Below, piece by piece: positions 35,255 to 46,400 of a stretch of DNA of 64,000 nucleotides. The stretch lies in assembly GCA_030685235.1 (NCBI GenBank), contig MU839215.1, positions 56,946-120,945 on the forward strand, read 5' to 3'. The position numbers and the translations under genes were made by a program. Positions within the stretch are counted from its first letter, which is position 1, and each line of letters begins with the position of its first letter. This stretch comes from Copromyces sp. CBS 386.78 (Eukaryota > Ascomycota > Sordariomycetes > Sordariales > Sordariaceae). The notes under the pieces are model-generated. The model did not search any database, was not told the DNA's origin, and was given only the letters and a program-made list of their open reading frames with translations.

Positions 35255-38200
35255 ATATTTATAGGGTCGATGCTCCCTTCGCTATCCGCGTGAATTATTC
35301 TCGCTATTATAAAACGATCCGCTTCGATAAGAGCTTCCGCGGTAATTTTCTAACGAGCTTCCGTAGTAACCTCCTAATAAACTTCCGTAGTAATTTCCTA
35401 ATAAACTTCTATAATAACCTCCTAATAAACCTCTACGGTAATTAGAAGATAAAAATGATCCCCCGTAATAAATTAAAAATGAATTACTATAATAGTTAGA
35501 AGATAAAGAACTGCGATAACCGGAAAATAAACCGCTACGATTGCCGGAAGTAAAATTATTATAATAAATTAAAAAATAAGGGGAACCCCTATTATCCTAT
35601 CCTTAATATATTTTATTATACTAGTTAATTTCTTTAAATTCTTTTTAAAGAATGAAATTTGCAATTTTAATAGCTTTTATAGCTAGGAATTTACTTTTTA
35701 GCTAAGCCTTTAATATATATTTATTAAAATTGTCGTTATATCCGCTTAAATTATTAATAATCTTTATATAATAGGTTTCTGAACGACGATTTAAATACGT
35801 TAATTAATTATCGAAGGATATATTGTCTAATAGTTCTTAGACGGTATTTTTGAGGTTGGAGTATAAGGTATTATAAATACGGGTTATATAAATTCCGATA
35901 TTTTTTTCTCTTAGCTCTTTTAAATAACGGATAATTTCTATAGTTAGGTTACGTACGGGTTTATTAGTATAATAATTATTATTAGAATATTATAAGGAAT
36001 TGAATTTTATTAGTATTTAAGTACAAAGTATCTTCTAACGTATTAGAATTTTAATAAATTAGGCGTTAAAACTTTATTTAACCGCTACTCTTTTTTTAAC
36101 ATTAAATTGATTTATATATTATATTTTCGCTCCCCTAACGAATAATTAATATAAATTATAGCGTAGTATATCTTCTTTAACTTTATTACTTATAATATTA
36201 TTTCGAATTTTTTTAATAAATAAATAAGGGGAAATATAATATATTTTATCTTTATAGTAGAAATAATCTCTACTTATATTACCGTCCTTTTCCTTAGTAT
36301 CCGGCTAGAAACAATTAACTATAGTAATTTTCCAGCCGTTGAGCGAAGTAATAATAATTATTTTAATAAAGTTATAAATTAGATAATTAAATTTATTATT
36401 TTAGAACTTGCCGGCGGCTTTTATAATCCTAATAATATAATACTCCTTTTTATCTTTATTTAAATTATTTTTAATATAATTATTTTATTGGCTATTATTA
36501 GGATTATTTTCCTACGGATTATCCTTAGGCTTATTATAATATTCCTAATTTATTATAATTAGCTTTTAAATTAGTTAGCGTTTTCTAATAGCTTTCCGGA
36601 ACCCTAAGGGTATTTAACGAATATAATTTATGTATAATACCTTTTTATATAGCGACGAATCTTTTAATAGTAACGCTTATAAATTAGGCGGTAATTCCGT
36701 TACACGCTAATTTTTAGGCGGTAGACTAAATACGTTTAAGGAAATTAAATAGTATTTAATTAAATAAAGGGGATTAACTTAATTAATATTAGGAAAACTT
36801 CGAAAATTATAGCGGAGTATATATAATTCTAGAAGAGGCTTAACCTTTAGACTTAGGGTATTAATTAAATTTGGGGACGCTTACGAAATTCGTTTCTCCG
36901 GTTTCTTTTTATCGTATTTACTAATTAATTTCGTAGTAAGAATAATATTAACCTTTATAGGCCGGTCGAATTTTATAACTTTAATTAATAATTCTAGTCC
37001 TAAATTTAGGCTAGGTGGTAATAATTTATAGTCGGTTTTATAGCTTTCTTGGGGCCCCGCTATATTGTCCCTTCCTTTCGTAAATCGGTTCGTTAATTAA
37101 CGAAACCTGTAGAACTATTATATATTAATTATTTAGGCTCGATTTTACTTTCTTTATATTTCCTCTAACGATATTAGAAATTGTATAATAATATTATTTA
37201 GCTTAAGGTAGGGGTTAAATTAGGAGTTTAATTAATCGACTTTATTATTGCCTAATAATTCTATTATAATTTCTACTTTAATTTATATATTAGTAAATAA
37301 AGAATAGGTTAACTATTCGTTACTTAGTACCGAAGATAATCTTTCTTCCGATAGCGTTTATTTAAAACCGAAGTTAGTTAAATATTCGGCTATTTATCCT
37401 ATTAAAATTTCTATTATTCCTTTTAGCGAATTAGCTTCGGATTTAATAGGCGTATTAATTATTAAAATATTTAAGCTTGCCGAAGCTTATTTCGGAAAAT
37501 TATAATATAAATTTATATTATATATTTAAGTATACGTTAGCGTTTATATATTAATTATCGAAGTATCTTCTATTTTAACCTACCGACCTTCGTTATATTA
37601 GGTTAAATTATTTTTAATCTGCTAACTTTTATTATATTAGATTTCGCTAATTTCTATTCGAAATTACCTTTAAATAACGGTCTTTTCTATATTTAAATAT
37701 TCGGCTAGAATTTTTATTTCTATATCCCCTTTTAACTCCTATTAGTAAAGTAGCGTATTTCCTACGTCCTACTTTATAATTCCCAAATTATAAATATATA
37801 TTTCCGGTTAAATATTATTTAATTAAGGTATTTATATTTAATTGCGGGAAATTCCTATTAAGCCGGCGAAGGTAGGCGTAACGCTTTTTTTATAATTAGG
37901 GATAAAATTTAATTTATATAAGTATTAGCGACTTTATATTTAATATATTAAGGTTTAAGGATTAATAGATTATTAATTAAATTATTACTATTTATCGCTT
38001 TTGTTTATTAGGTAATAGGGTTTAATATTTAGCGACGAAAATAATTTTAACGTCGAATCGTAGAAGGATTAATTATCAAATTTAAATGAAATATTTTTTC
38101 CGCTACCGAGCGAATTTTTAATTATAATACTCTAATTTAAGAAAGCCGGCGAACTTTTATCGTAGTCGCTCTTAATAAGGGTATTATCGTATTATATAGA

Positions 38201-38960
38201 GGTCGGGTATTATCTTTCCCTATACGAAGGATAGCCGACGTTATTATCCGGCGAATTTTTAATTCGAAAATTATTTTAAATAATTTATTACTTATAAGGA
38301 AAAACTAGTAGAAGCGGTGCTATTAATATAGTTAATTTAATTATAATTTTTTCGTTTAATATAATTATTTTATTATAATCTTATTAAATTTAAGGTAATA
38401 GCGGCGGTAATATATATTCCGCCGTAATATTATTAATAGTATTTTTAATAGCTTTTTCAAATAATTATTTAAATATATAATAATTTAATACTTAATTATC
38501 GGAATATAGTATTAATATTGTCCGTTAAGTTCGATGTATTATTCGCGTAATAATTGAAATAAATATAGTCTTATCCGGGTTTAAAAGCGTTTTAATAATT
38601 TAATTGAACGTATTGTACTTATACTAAGGAAGACGTAATACTTATTTAATCTTTAGATTAAAATAAAGGAAATTTATTACGTATTGTAAATCCTTAATTA
38701 TCGGATTATTTATATTATGTTTAATATAAATAATTAATGTAGTAATTAAGTTAGGTATAATTAATCTAAACGTTATAATTAGGTTGGTTTAACGATATAT
38801 AATTAATAGTATAGGGGTTACGTCGAACTACGCGTCGAATTACGATCAACGGGAAAAAATAATTCCAAAACGGAGTCCAAAAATCTAAATATAATATAAT
38901 AATTTAATTTAAATTATTATTGGGCACTATTATAAAGGACAACCCGTATAATTATAATAA
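35255..38960 (-). pseudogene. gag: Element A gag, with Gly/Tyr/Ser repeat region
   Basis: Minus-strand decayed gag. N-terminal blocks include NTRPLYNTIIPLLRATTIKV (~38180) and NFGFK.TLSEERLSSVLSNE (~37350). The middle contains LKELREKNIGIYITRIYNTL (~35900) and NRRSETYYIKIINNLSGYN (~35780). The end is a low-complexity tract of Gly, Tyr, Ser and Arg (~35560-35290) of the RGG/YGG type seen near nucleic-acid-binding gag ends, then SRG.RREHRPYKY leading into the DNA element. No CCHC knuckle was identified. Assignment to gag is by position after the LTR and before PR/RT. Confidence 0.6.
35331..35450 (-). repeat. 24-bp in-frame tandem repeat in element A gag
   Basis: Five consecutive 24-bp units (first two starting gagcttccg, later ones aaacttc/aaacctc), with C/T and G/A differences. 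On the minus strand each encodes an 8-residue unit like S-L-L-G-G-Y-Y-G. Length divisible by three keeps the frame. Confidence 0.8.
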
Positions 38961-39122
38961 TGTAATTCTATTAATTAACAAAGAAGAAGAAGAGAGAGGC
39001 GAAAAGCTCCGTGCTCTCAGAGCTATAAATACTAGAGTATGTCACAGTAGTACCTGCCTGTTCCCCAAGGTGCAGCTCCCCAAGGTGCAGGTCCCCTGCC
39101 CTCTGGCTCTCTTCTTCTTACA
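38961..39122 (-). repeat. 5' LTR of element A (162 bp), GC-richer
   Basis: On the minus strand begins TGTAAGAAG and ends AGAATTACA (inverted TGTAA/TTACA). A TATA-like TATTTATA sits at ~39031-39024 on the minus strand. Contains a direct repeat 'ccccaaggtgcag' (39063-39095). Immediately above it copia H coding is interrupted; immediately below, A's gag side starts. Only one copy in the window, so ends rest on termini and the host break. The plus-strand open frame 38920-39126 is chance. Confidence 0.65.
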
Positions 39123-40394
39123 TTAATCCCCTTTAATAACGAGGCGGGCCTTTACCTTTTATAAGCAACCGTATTTATCGAACTTATATATATATATTTA
39201 TATATAGTTAAAGATTTGAACGCCCTTAGTATAAGGGATATCTTCGTCGATTTTAACCTATAATTTTATTTCTTTATAATTATTAAAATATATTTCTTCG
39301 ATTTATTTAAAGAAGTCTCTTAATTTATAATATTCGAAATTGCGGTAAATCTTTAAGATTAGTGGTAAATCTTAATATTTAATATAATTTAATCGGTTAC
39401 CTTTAATAATTAGGCGATTAATCTCCGCCTTTGTAATAACCTTACCCTATTTCTAACCTACTAATTAAAGTCTTTTAACGGTAAAAACGGCTTCTTATAA
39501 TTCGAAGGTTAAAAATAAAATAGGCGCTAATAAATTAATAATAAAACTAATAAAGGGAGCGGCTAGTAGTATATTTAGAGGGGTAAAATATCCGAATATA
39601 AAATCGAGGGATATTTTACTTTAAATGCTAGGTTCGATTAATTTAAAATTAATAATATTATTACTATTTATATATAGTTCGTTATTAAGGAGCGATAGTA
39701 GTAATTAGGTAAGACCGGTATTTTTTATATTTTAAATTGCGTTAAAGAGTTTGAAATATTACGTAGATAATTAAAGCAGGTAGTCGACTTTATTAAATAA
39801 ATTAGAAATCTTATCGCTAATTAATTTCAACCTTTCCTTAATTTCGTTAAAGTTCTTTAAATAGATTGAACTCTTATTAAATAATATATTATAAGTATAA
39901 ATAATATAGTTTATCTATAGGTTCTAAATTTAGTAAATAGACGAAATAGCGTAGCCACGAAGTAACCGATTTATACTTTTAATTAGAATTTCTTTCGTTA
40001 TTATTCCTTTTTTTAGGCGATTTTTATTATCGCGTAAACTTTACAACCGTAAATATGTAAATAGCTAAAATCAAATTTTCGAAAATTAGTTTATACCCTT
40101 TTATAGTAGGCTACGAAGGTATAAAACCGTTCGTAAGAAGACTTCTAATTATAGAAATATTTAAGCAATCAATTAGTGAAATAAATTACTATTGAAACGA
40201 TTTAAGGCTAGAAGTTGTAAAGGAGATGGGAATTATTTGCTATAGCGCGCGCCTTTTTTTTAATTATACCCTTTAAACGTTTAACGCTACCGTTTTAAAT
40301 TTAAATATTAAGTATTAAAAACTCGAAAATAATAAGGCGAATAATTAGTTTATCCCTAATATATTAATTATTAAATTTATTATTATATTTAATA
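39123..40394 (-). pseudogene. Copia H: integrase end and RT start, truncated by element A
   Basis: Minus-strand copia polyprotein fragment. Integrase C-terminal part at ~40130-40000 reads YERFYTFVAYYKRV, FDFSYLHIYGCKVYAI and a basic KK stretch, the 'HLR.YGCKAY' region. A linker follows. RT starts at ~39420-39125 with LPLILKIYRNFEYYKLRDFF, KEIKL, KIDEDIPYTKGVQI, YKFDKYGCL and KVKARLVIKGD, matching the copia 'W..K.K.D..G...R.KARLVVRGD' entry. The frame stops at 39123 at the edge of A's LTR, so A inserted here. The remainder of H RT should lie left of the window. Confidence 0.8.
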
Positions 40395-40690
40395 TATTTA
40401 ATTGAAACACTTATGCCCAGAGGAGAGGAGATGCGCGGGCCCACCAGGGGTATTACGAAAAGAATATGTATTAAAGGTCGCGCGGTCCGTGGGCCCGCTA
40501 TCGATGCGAGGAAGGCGCGGCGGTTCTGTTTATAGGGCTCCAATTGCGCGTAAATACGGACTACTTAACTAGGCCCAAATAGGAAGAAAAGTGGGCCACT
40601 AAGATATAGTCTCGAAGTGCGATACGTATTGTGTACGAAAATGTTACGTTTGGTCGCCTTTTGACCATCACATTTCAATATTAATTATAT
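40395..40690. other. GC-rich, poorly RIP-mutated island of unknown origin
   Basis: About 290 bp with normal CpA/TpG content (gcccagaggagaggag..., ...ttttgaccatcacattt) inside extreme AT-rich DNA. Copia H integrase is recognisable below it and not above it, so it marks an insertion boundary. Weak inverted ends (ttgaaa near 40400; tttcaa near 40678). No convincing target duplication and no second copy in the window. It could be an LTR, a DNA-element end, or the promoter-side end of unit G. Confidence 0.5.
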
Positions 40691-42100
40691 ATATTAAAAA
40701 GTAAAAAATACTAGTAAATAAAGTAAATTCATCTCTATTTATTATATTATTTACAATCGGTTGTAGGCGATAATAGTAGTATAATTTTATTGCGAACGTT
40801 AAATCGATGCAAACGACTGCGGTAGTTTGTAATATTATAATGTTTGCGATTGTATTTACGTGCCTAAATCCCCTGCGCGAATTGCCGGAACTTTAGCTTT
40901 CCCAGTAATTCGCTATCCTAATTTACCGGCAATTCCCCTTCGCAGTAATTAATTAACGCCGATAAGCCGATAAAACGTTATATAAATACCTTTTACCTTT
41001 CTATCTTTTAATTTACTTAATAATTAACCCTAATATTAATAATACTATTTTTTTTATTGTATAATATTAAGAATTATTTAACTATTTATTAAATTCGAAT
41101 TTTTAAATAATTACGTAATTATTTATATAAGTTTTGCCGAAGAGCATATTATTTTACGTTTATAGCATATATTAAGGAAGGCGTACAATTATTATATTAA
41201 AAATATTACTTTCTATTTTTTAATACTAATAAAATAATTACAATTACTACCGTTATTACTATTACTTTTACAGACCTTTATCCTTTCTTCCTTAATATTA
41301 ATATTATTTATTTATTTTAAATAAATAGTTACAATTATAATAATAATTACATTATTACCGCTAAATTTATTTAGAATTTCCTTAGTAGCTAGACCATTAG
41401 GAAATTTCTAGTACTTATTAGCTCCTTTTTAAAAAGGTATAAGAATCCCCTTCCCTCCTTTTCTTATTTTTTAAACTTTTTCCCCTTTATTATATAATTT
41501 CTTTTTAAGATTAATTTACTTTAATTTTCGAAATCTTTTAATAAATTATTAAAAACCCGGAGGTAATTAAAATTGGCATTTGGATTTTGGGTAATTATAC
41601 CCTCGGGTTAGTCTTCCTCTTATTATATATCGCTCCCTTCGTATTATCTCTCTTATTTCTTCTTTTTTTGCCCGCTAATTTCATTATTAATAATAAGGAA
41701 TAAGAAAATTAAGGTCTATTATTGCCGAAGTATTAATAATATTAAGAAGGTATTAACCTAGTAAATTTCCCGTTCTCTTGCTCTTTATTTATCTTTTAAT
41801 TCTTTCAGTTTATTAATTTCTTTTTTTTTCTTTTGTATAAGCGACGAGCGATAAAATCAATAATTATATTAATATTATTACTAATTTTAATTAATATTAT
41901 TATTATTTTTAGTTAATATTATTATTATTTCTTAATTAATATCTATACTAACTAACGTTTTCAATTTTATTAACGTAAACTTATAGTGTTACATTGTGTT
42001 GGATAGTTATTGCAGCGAAAAAAAAAATATTCTTATTTATAGTTGGGACTTAAAATAGGAATTTAATGTATTTTCTTTTTAGTTAATATTTTTTTAATAT
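40691..42100. other. AT-rich segment with promoter-like patch, no recognised gene
   Basis: A moderately GC-rich patch (40770-40960) is followed by a TATA-like TTATATAAATACC (~40979-40991) on the plus strand and then by T/A-rich sequence. It could be the 5' flank of the frame that follows. Frames on the plus strand at 41370-42100 are partly protein-like but not convincing. I cannot identify integrase N-terminus of H here. Confidence 0.35.
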
Positions 42101-43682
42101 TGATATTAATTATATTAGATAGTTAGAATCCTATTTTGAAGAGTGGCCGCTCATCTAAATTAGTAGCTAAAGGTTAGTCGCCATCTTTATTATTTGCCAG
42201 TTCTTTTACTAATATTTTCTTTTAAAATAGTTAGACGAAGATATTAATATTAATATATCGGTATCCCTAGCCGATAATACGTAGGCTATTTAGTGGAAGT
42301 TAGAAGAGCGATATTATTATATAATTTTTTTTTAGTTTTTTAGTTTTTATTTTTTCTATTTATTAATTATAGTATTACGATTCGGTCCTATATTTAGTTA
42401 TTTAATTATTTGGTTATTTAGTTAAACAGTTAATTAAGATGGTTTCTAGTTAATAGTTACCTCCTAGTAATTAGGAGTAGAATTAAATACCGGGTAATAT
42501 ACTTACTTAGAAATATAGTACTTATTATAAGAAAAAGCTAATATTAGCGTTCGTTAGTAAAAATAACCCTAATTTCGTTATAATTATTTATAATGTTTGC
42601 TATAATAAGCGAATTCTTGCAAATTATTTATTTCCTTTATTATTTAGCTAATTAACTAATATTATTTATTTAATAATAAATCTTTTAAAATATATAAATC
42701 CTATATAGAGTCCTAGTATACTACGTCGTTTTACTACCTACGGGTAAATAGTACCTTCGAGGGTTAAGATTTAGGCTACAGGGGGTTGCAGGTACGACTT
42801 AAATAATATTAAGTAGCTGGCTATTTTATATTAAATTATTGTATTTAAATAAGAGAAACTCTATTCGCACGGGGATAAAACTCTATTCGCACGGGGAGAA
42901 AAAAAGTGAACTTTAATGTCTTTTTTAAGGCACTAAAAAGTTATATATGAAGGTAAAAAGTATATGATATTTTTTGTCATTTTTTTCTCTACCTAACGAC
43001 TGATTTCTAAAGAACGTATATACCCAGTAGCCAAAAAAAACCTCACAGGAAGAAAACTATTATAAATAAATAATTAGGAAAATTAAGAATCTAAAAGTTC
43101 AAAAAAATGGTTTCTTGATGACGGTTGGTGCTATGAAGATGGTACTTACCTTGAAAAATCCGTTAAAAATCAACAAACAATTTGGTACTATTTCCGGTTT
43201 TATGCACCAAGGTTTGACCAAGTTATACTTAGAAAACCAAAGTGGATCCCCGTGCGTATAGAGTTTTATCCCCGTGCGAATAGAGTTTCTCTTAAATAAT
43301 TAATTATTTCTTTTTTAGAATCGATTTTAACAACGTTATTAAACTTCTAATTTGCGAACTTCTATTTAATCTACCGCTAATCCTACCGCCGGCGATAAAA
43401 GAGGGTTTATAAATACTATATTATCCTTCTCGGAAGATACCCGAATTCGAATTAATTATTAAACACCAATTAACCTTCAACTATTTTAAATTCCAGTTCC
43501 TATTCCAGCTTCGGTCCTATTTTAATTTTAATCTACAGCAATTTAACAATTTCGTTGTAAACATTTTAATAGCGAGGAAGTTAATATTTCTATATAAGAA
43601 TTAATAGACTTTAAACGTTAGTAATAATAATAATAAAGTTAACATTAAACTATTATCTATAAAGAGTTCGAGGCTAAATAAT
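42100..43682 (+). pseudogene. Unrecognised decayed plus-strand ORF (unit G)
   Basis: With Gln/Trp stops skipped, one plus frame runs from ~42115 to the DNA element at 42853 and possibly beyond. Blocks: NPILKSGRSSKLVAKG, then (from an ATG at 42439) MVSS, LPPSN, KYSTYYKKKLILAFVSKNNP, NVCYNKRILANYLFPLLF, SILRRFTTYG and TGGCRYDLNN. After the element, FINTILSFSEDTRIRINY and IPVPIPASVLF can be read. It is cut at 43683 by the 3' LTR of C. I do not recognise the protein; a transposon protein or a decayed host gene are both possible. Confidence 0.4.
42853..43291. mobile_element. Inverted-repeat DNA element 7 (439 bp)
   Basis: Ends GAGAAACTCTATTCGCACGG with second copy AAACTCTATTCGCACGGGG 22 bp inward, and complement at the right. 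Duplication TTAAATAA (42845-42852, 43292-43299). Same subfamily as 19178-19626; the inner sequence (gcaccaag..., ttttacggtt-like parts) is also related. Interrupts unit G. Confidence 0.9.
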
Positions 43683-43925
43683 TATTACGGGGCAAGGGCA
43701 CCGTTAGGTATGAGGTACGATATATTTTGTTGTACGAAGAGAGTAGGAAGAGGTGTACGCTAGCCAGGGCATAATATAGGGTATAAGTATAACCTATTAT
43801 AGAGTAGGTCTTACGTGAGCCTTAATAATATACGGCTGGCCTAGTATTATAGTAATGGCTGTGTATATAATAGTGTATTAGCTAATAGTACTAAGGTATA
43901 GGGTATGTAATCTAGCCTTATAATA
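43683..43925 (-). repeat. 3' LTR of element C (243 bp)
   Basis: Plus-strand ends TATTACGG and CCTTATAATA are RIP-altered inverted termini (TGTTAC-like). Homologous to 58666-58854 over its first 189 bp. Contains an agaagagagtaggaagaggtg block also seen, in related form, in the LTRs of D. Confidence 0.85.
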
Positions 43926-45521
43926 TTACCTCCCCTTAAAAAAGGTTCCTGGCTATAAAAATGCTATTTAATTAATTTAAATATATTGTTTTGCCCAAAG
44001 TAGGTTTCCCGCGGATGTACTTAATTGAAAAGTTTTATTAAGACGGCTGTTTGTTTGGCGCTAAAATTCCTATTTAGGGGCGGCTGCTAATTAAAATATT
44101 ATTAAATGTACCTTTTTTTTAAAGATATTCCTCTACTTCGATTATTATTTTAAATAATCCTAAAATTGTATTTAATAGTTTTATAAGCTCTTTATTTATA
44201 TTTTACTATTATTAGCCCCTAATAGGGAGTATTATAAGGATGTTTATAGTATAGTAGTTTGTAGGGACGTTTATAACCCTATTAGTATTATAGATTATAG
44301 AGACCCTTTATTCGAATTTTATTTGTAATTGTCGTGATTATATTTTCTCTATAATTCGTAATTGTATCCCCTATCCCTACTAATTGTAATAAAAATTTTA
44401 ATTATAGGTTTTAATTATTAATTAGGGGGTGAAGTATTAGAGGTAGGAGATATAGGATTATTATAAAATATATTATTTCCCGGTCGTTATTAACGGTATT
44501 TAATTATTACAGTTAGGTATTTATAAGGCGATTCGGTTAAGATATATAGAATAAATTATATTTTGAATTCCTTTTTTATTATTTTTAATTGTTTTATTAG
44601 TATTAAAGCTGTTGTACTATTCTGGTATTGCGTTGGAGAGGTTGTTGAAGGGGATTTGAATTGACGGTGACGTTAGTTGATAATCATTTTTTTCTTAACC
44701 TTCCTTTGCCTTTTCTCTTTTAATTTAGGTTGGGGGTATTCTAGCATTTGGGTTAGTATTATAATATTCTTAAATAATATTATTATATTTTTTTAAATCT
44801 TTAATTGGTTGTTAATTGGATTTGTTAATACTTTTTTATTTAATATAATATATTTAATAGCTGTTATTTACTTTATTATAATTAATAATTTTTTTGAAGT
44901 CCTATTCCTACTATTCGTCGTTATATTCGTCGGTTCTATTTAAAGTACGGCCGTTATTAGCTAAGATATTTTATTCGATTTCGTATTGGTTTAATAGTCC
45001 GGTTATATCCTAGAATTTAATTATTGAGATATAAAATATTAGGTTGACTTTTATATTTTTAGGGAGTTTAAACTTTACCTTATGTAAATTATATTCGAAT
45101 ATTTAAAAGGGTTTTTCAAATTTAAATATTAATTTAATTTATAGCTTCCTTATAGCGAGGTTTTTAGTATTAAGTAGGATTTGGTCTCCGGTTCAGTATT
45201 TTAGTACGTTATTGCGATTTTCGTTAGTATTCGCTTTATATCAGTTTTATACTTGTTTAAATAGGGCTACTACGCTATTTAGAATAGTTTGGAAACGATT
45301 GGCTACTTTTGAAGCTTTGAAAAACTCTTTTTTTTAGGCGTTTAAAAAGTTAGGGGGGTATAGTTTAGCCGGCTTTATGCCTATACGTAGGTAAAAGTTG
45401 TAATTAGCGTAAAATAGGCTGATTTTTATAGTCTTAGAAATTGTATTATTGTGGGCGAATTTAGTTAAAGGTAATTAATCTACTTAGTCGTTTTACGTTT
45501 AATTAATATAAAGTCGTAGGT
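43926..45521 (-). pseudogene. Element C integrase C-terminus and chromodomain
   Basis: Right of the D insertion site the minus frame resumes integrase: LRLYIN, LPLTKFAHNN (~45515-45440), the 'W...L...EFAYN' region, continuing the SQTNG.IERIN part found at ~52870. Next comes ILLNTKNLAIRK and KFEKPFQIFEY, KVKFKLPKNIKVN (~45200-45040), the usual tail. A chromodomain follows at ~44900-44740 (DFKKIINYNKVNNSYQIYYI, KSINKSN, IKDLKKYNNIIQEYY). 43926-44700 holds no clear frame and is probably 3' UTR. Confidence 0.75.
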
Positions 45522-45742
45522 TATCACGGGGTGAGGCACTATTGAGGGTAGGGTAAGATATACGTTATTGTACGAAGGAGAGGAAAGGAAGGATATATAC
45601 GGAGGATTAGCTATATAGGCGAGAGCCTTAGAAGGCTAGTCCGTACGCGCATATAACCTTATACGTAACCGTACTATAATTCTAAGCATAGTATATTAAT
45701 AGTCAATATAGGGTAAATATATTATAAGTTAATCCTATAATA
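45522..45742 (-). repeat. 3' LTR of element D (221 bp)
   Basis: Begins TATCACGGGG and ends ATCCTATAATA on the plus strand; same length as the other copy, which keeps more C and G. Flanked on the left by TAGGT and on the right by the purine tract of D. Confidence 0.9.
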
Positions 45743-46400
45743 CTATCCCCCCTTAAAAGAAGTTCTAGTAGCTTTAAACGGATATATATATAAAATAATA
45801 ATTTAATCGTTCAAATCTATCTCTTCTAATATTTTATTATAATTAATAATTTCTATAAGCGGTATTTTACCTATTTAAATATCTAGTAACCTCCGTAGTA
45901 TCTTCCTATATAATAAGGCTAAAAATTCCTCCACCCTCTTATCTATCGGTTTAATTAATATATAAATAATTGTAATACCGTCGGGGAACGGAGTAAATAA
46001 GTCGACTATAACTATAATTTCCCGTTATACTAAATAGGCGGAACGCCATTTAGAAGGCTTAAAAACGGCCTTAGGGGTTTCGGGTTCGGGATTAGATACC
46101 GGAATAGTATTAATAATATATTCGGGCTATTACTATATTTTAGGAAGTATTAACTTATTAGGATTCTCTTTATAGAAGTATAAAATTATTTCCTCGTAAT
46201 TAATAACATTAATTTTAAATTCCTAAATCGGTTAGTAATTACCTTTCTATTATACGCGGTAATATTAATAAATATTATTACCTAATTAAATATAATTAAT
46301 AAATTTTTCGAAATCTTATTTAATACATTCTTCGTAATTATTTATATAAATTATAATTCTATTATCGTTTATTTTAATATTTATTAAAGTATTTTAACTA
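45743..46400 (-). pseudogene. Element D chromodomain and 3' end
   Basis: At ~46255-46165 the minus frame reads YYRV..KGNY.PI.EFKINVI, NYEEII, matching the chromodomain core Y-L-V-K-W-K-G-Y ... W-E ... N with both Trp codons as stops. The remaining part to 45743 has no clear domain and is presumably the tail and 3' UTR. Confidence 0.65.

Larger units (their letters stand above)
7191..39122 (-). mobile_element. Ty3/gypsy chromovirus A, split by element B and a DNA element
   Basis: Minus-strand Ty3 element whose 5' LTR is at 38961-39122 and whose 3' LTR is outside the window (F lies there instead). In the minus direction: gag (38960 to ~35255, with a DNA element at 34508-35254), PR/linker (~34500-33000), RT (~33000-31900), RNase H (31900-31579, resuming at 9134-8960), integrase (~8960-7600) and chromodomain (~7560-7400). 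The RNase H frame continues across the B insertion: text before 31579 corresponds to the fungal Ty3 'TDH.A..GI.KQ' region and text after 9134 to the 'TDLTKLN' region that follows it. Net length without nested DNA is about 8.7 kb. Confidence 0.82.

Noticed and set aside
39123..39145. Purine tract next to the 38961-39122 LTR, suggesting it is a 3' LTR of an element above
   Set aside because: The tract is the codon run for Lys-Gly-Asp in copia H RT, and the sequence above is copia coding, so the LTR belongs to element A below.
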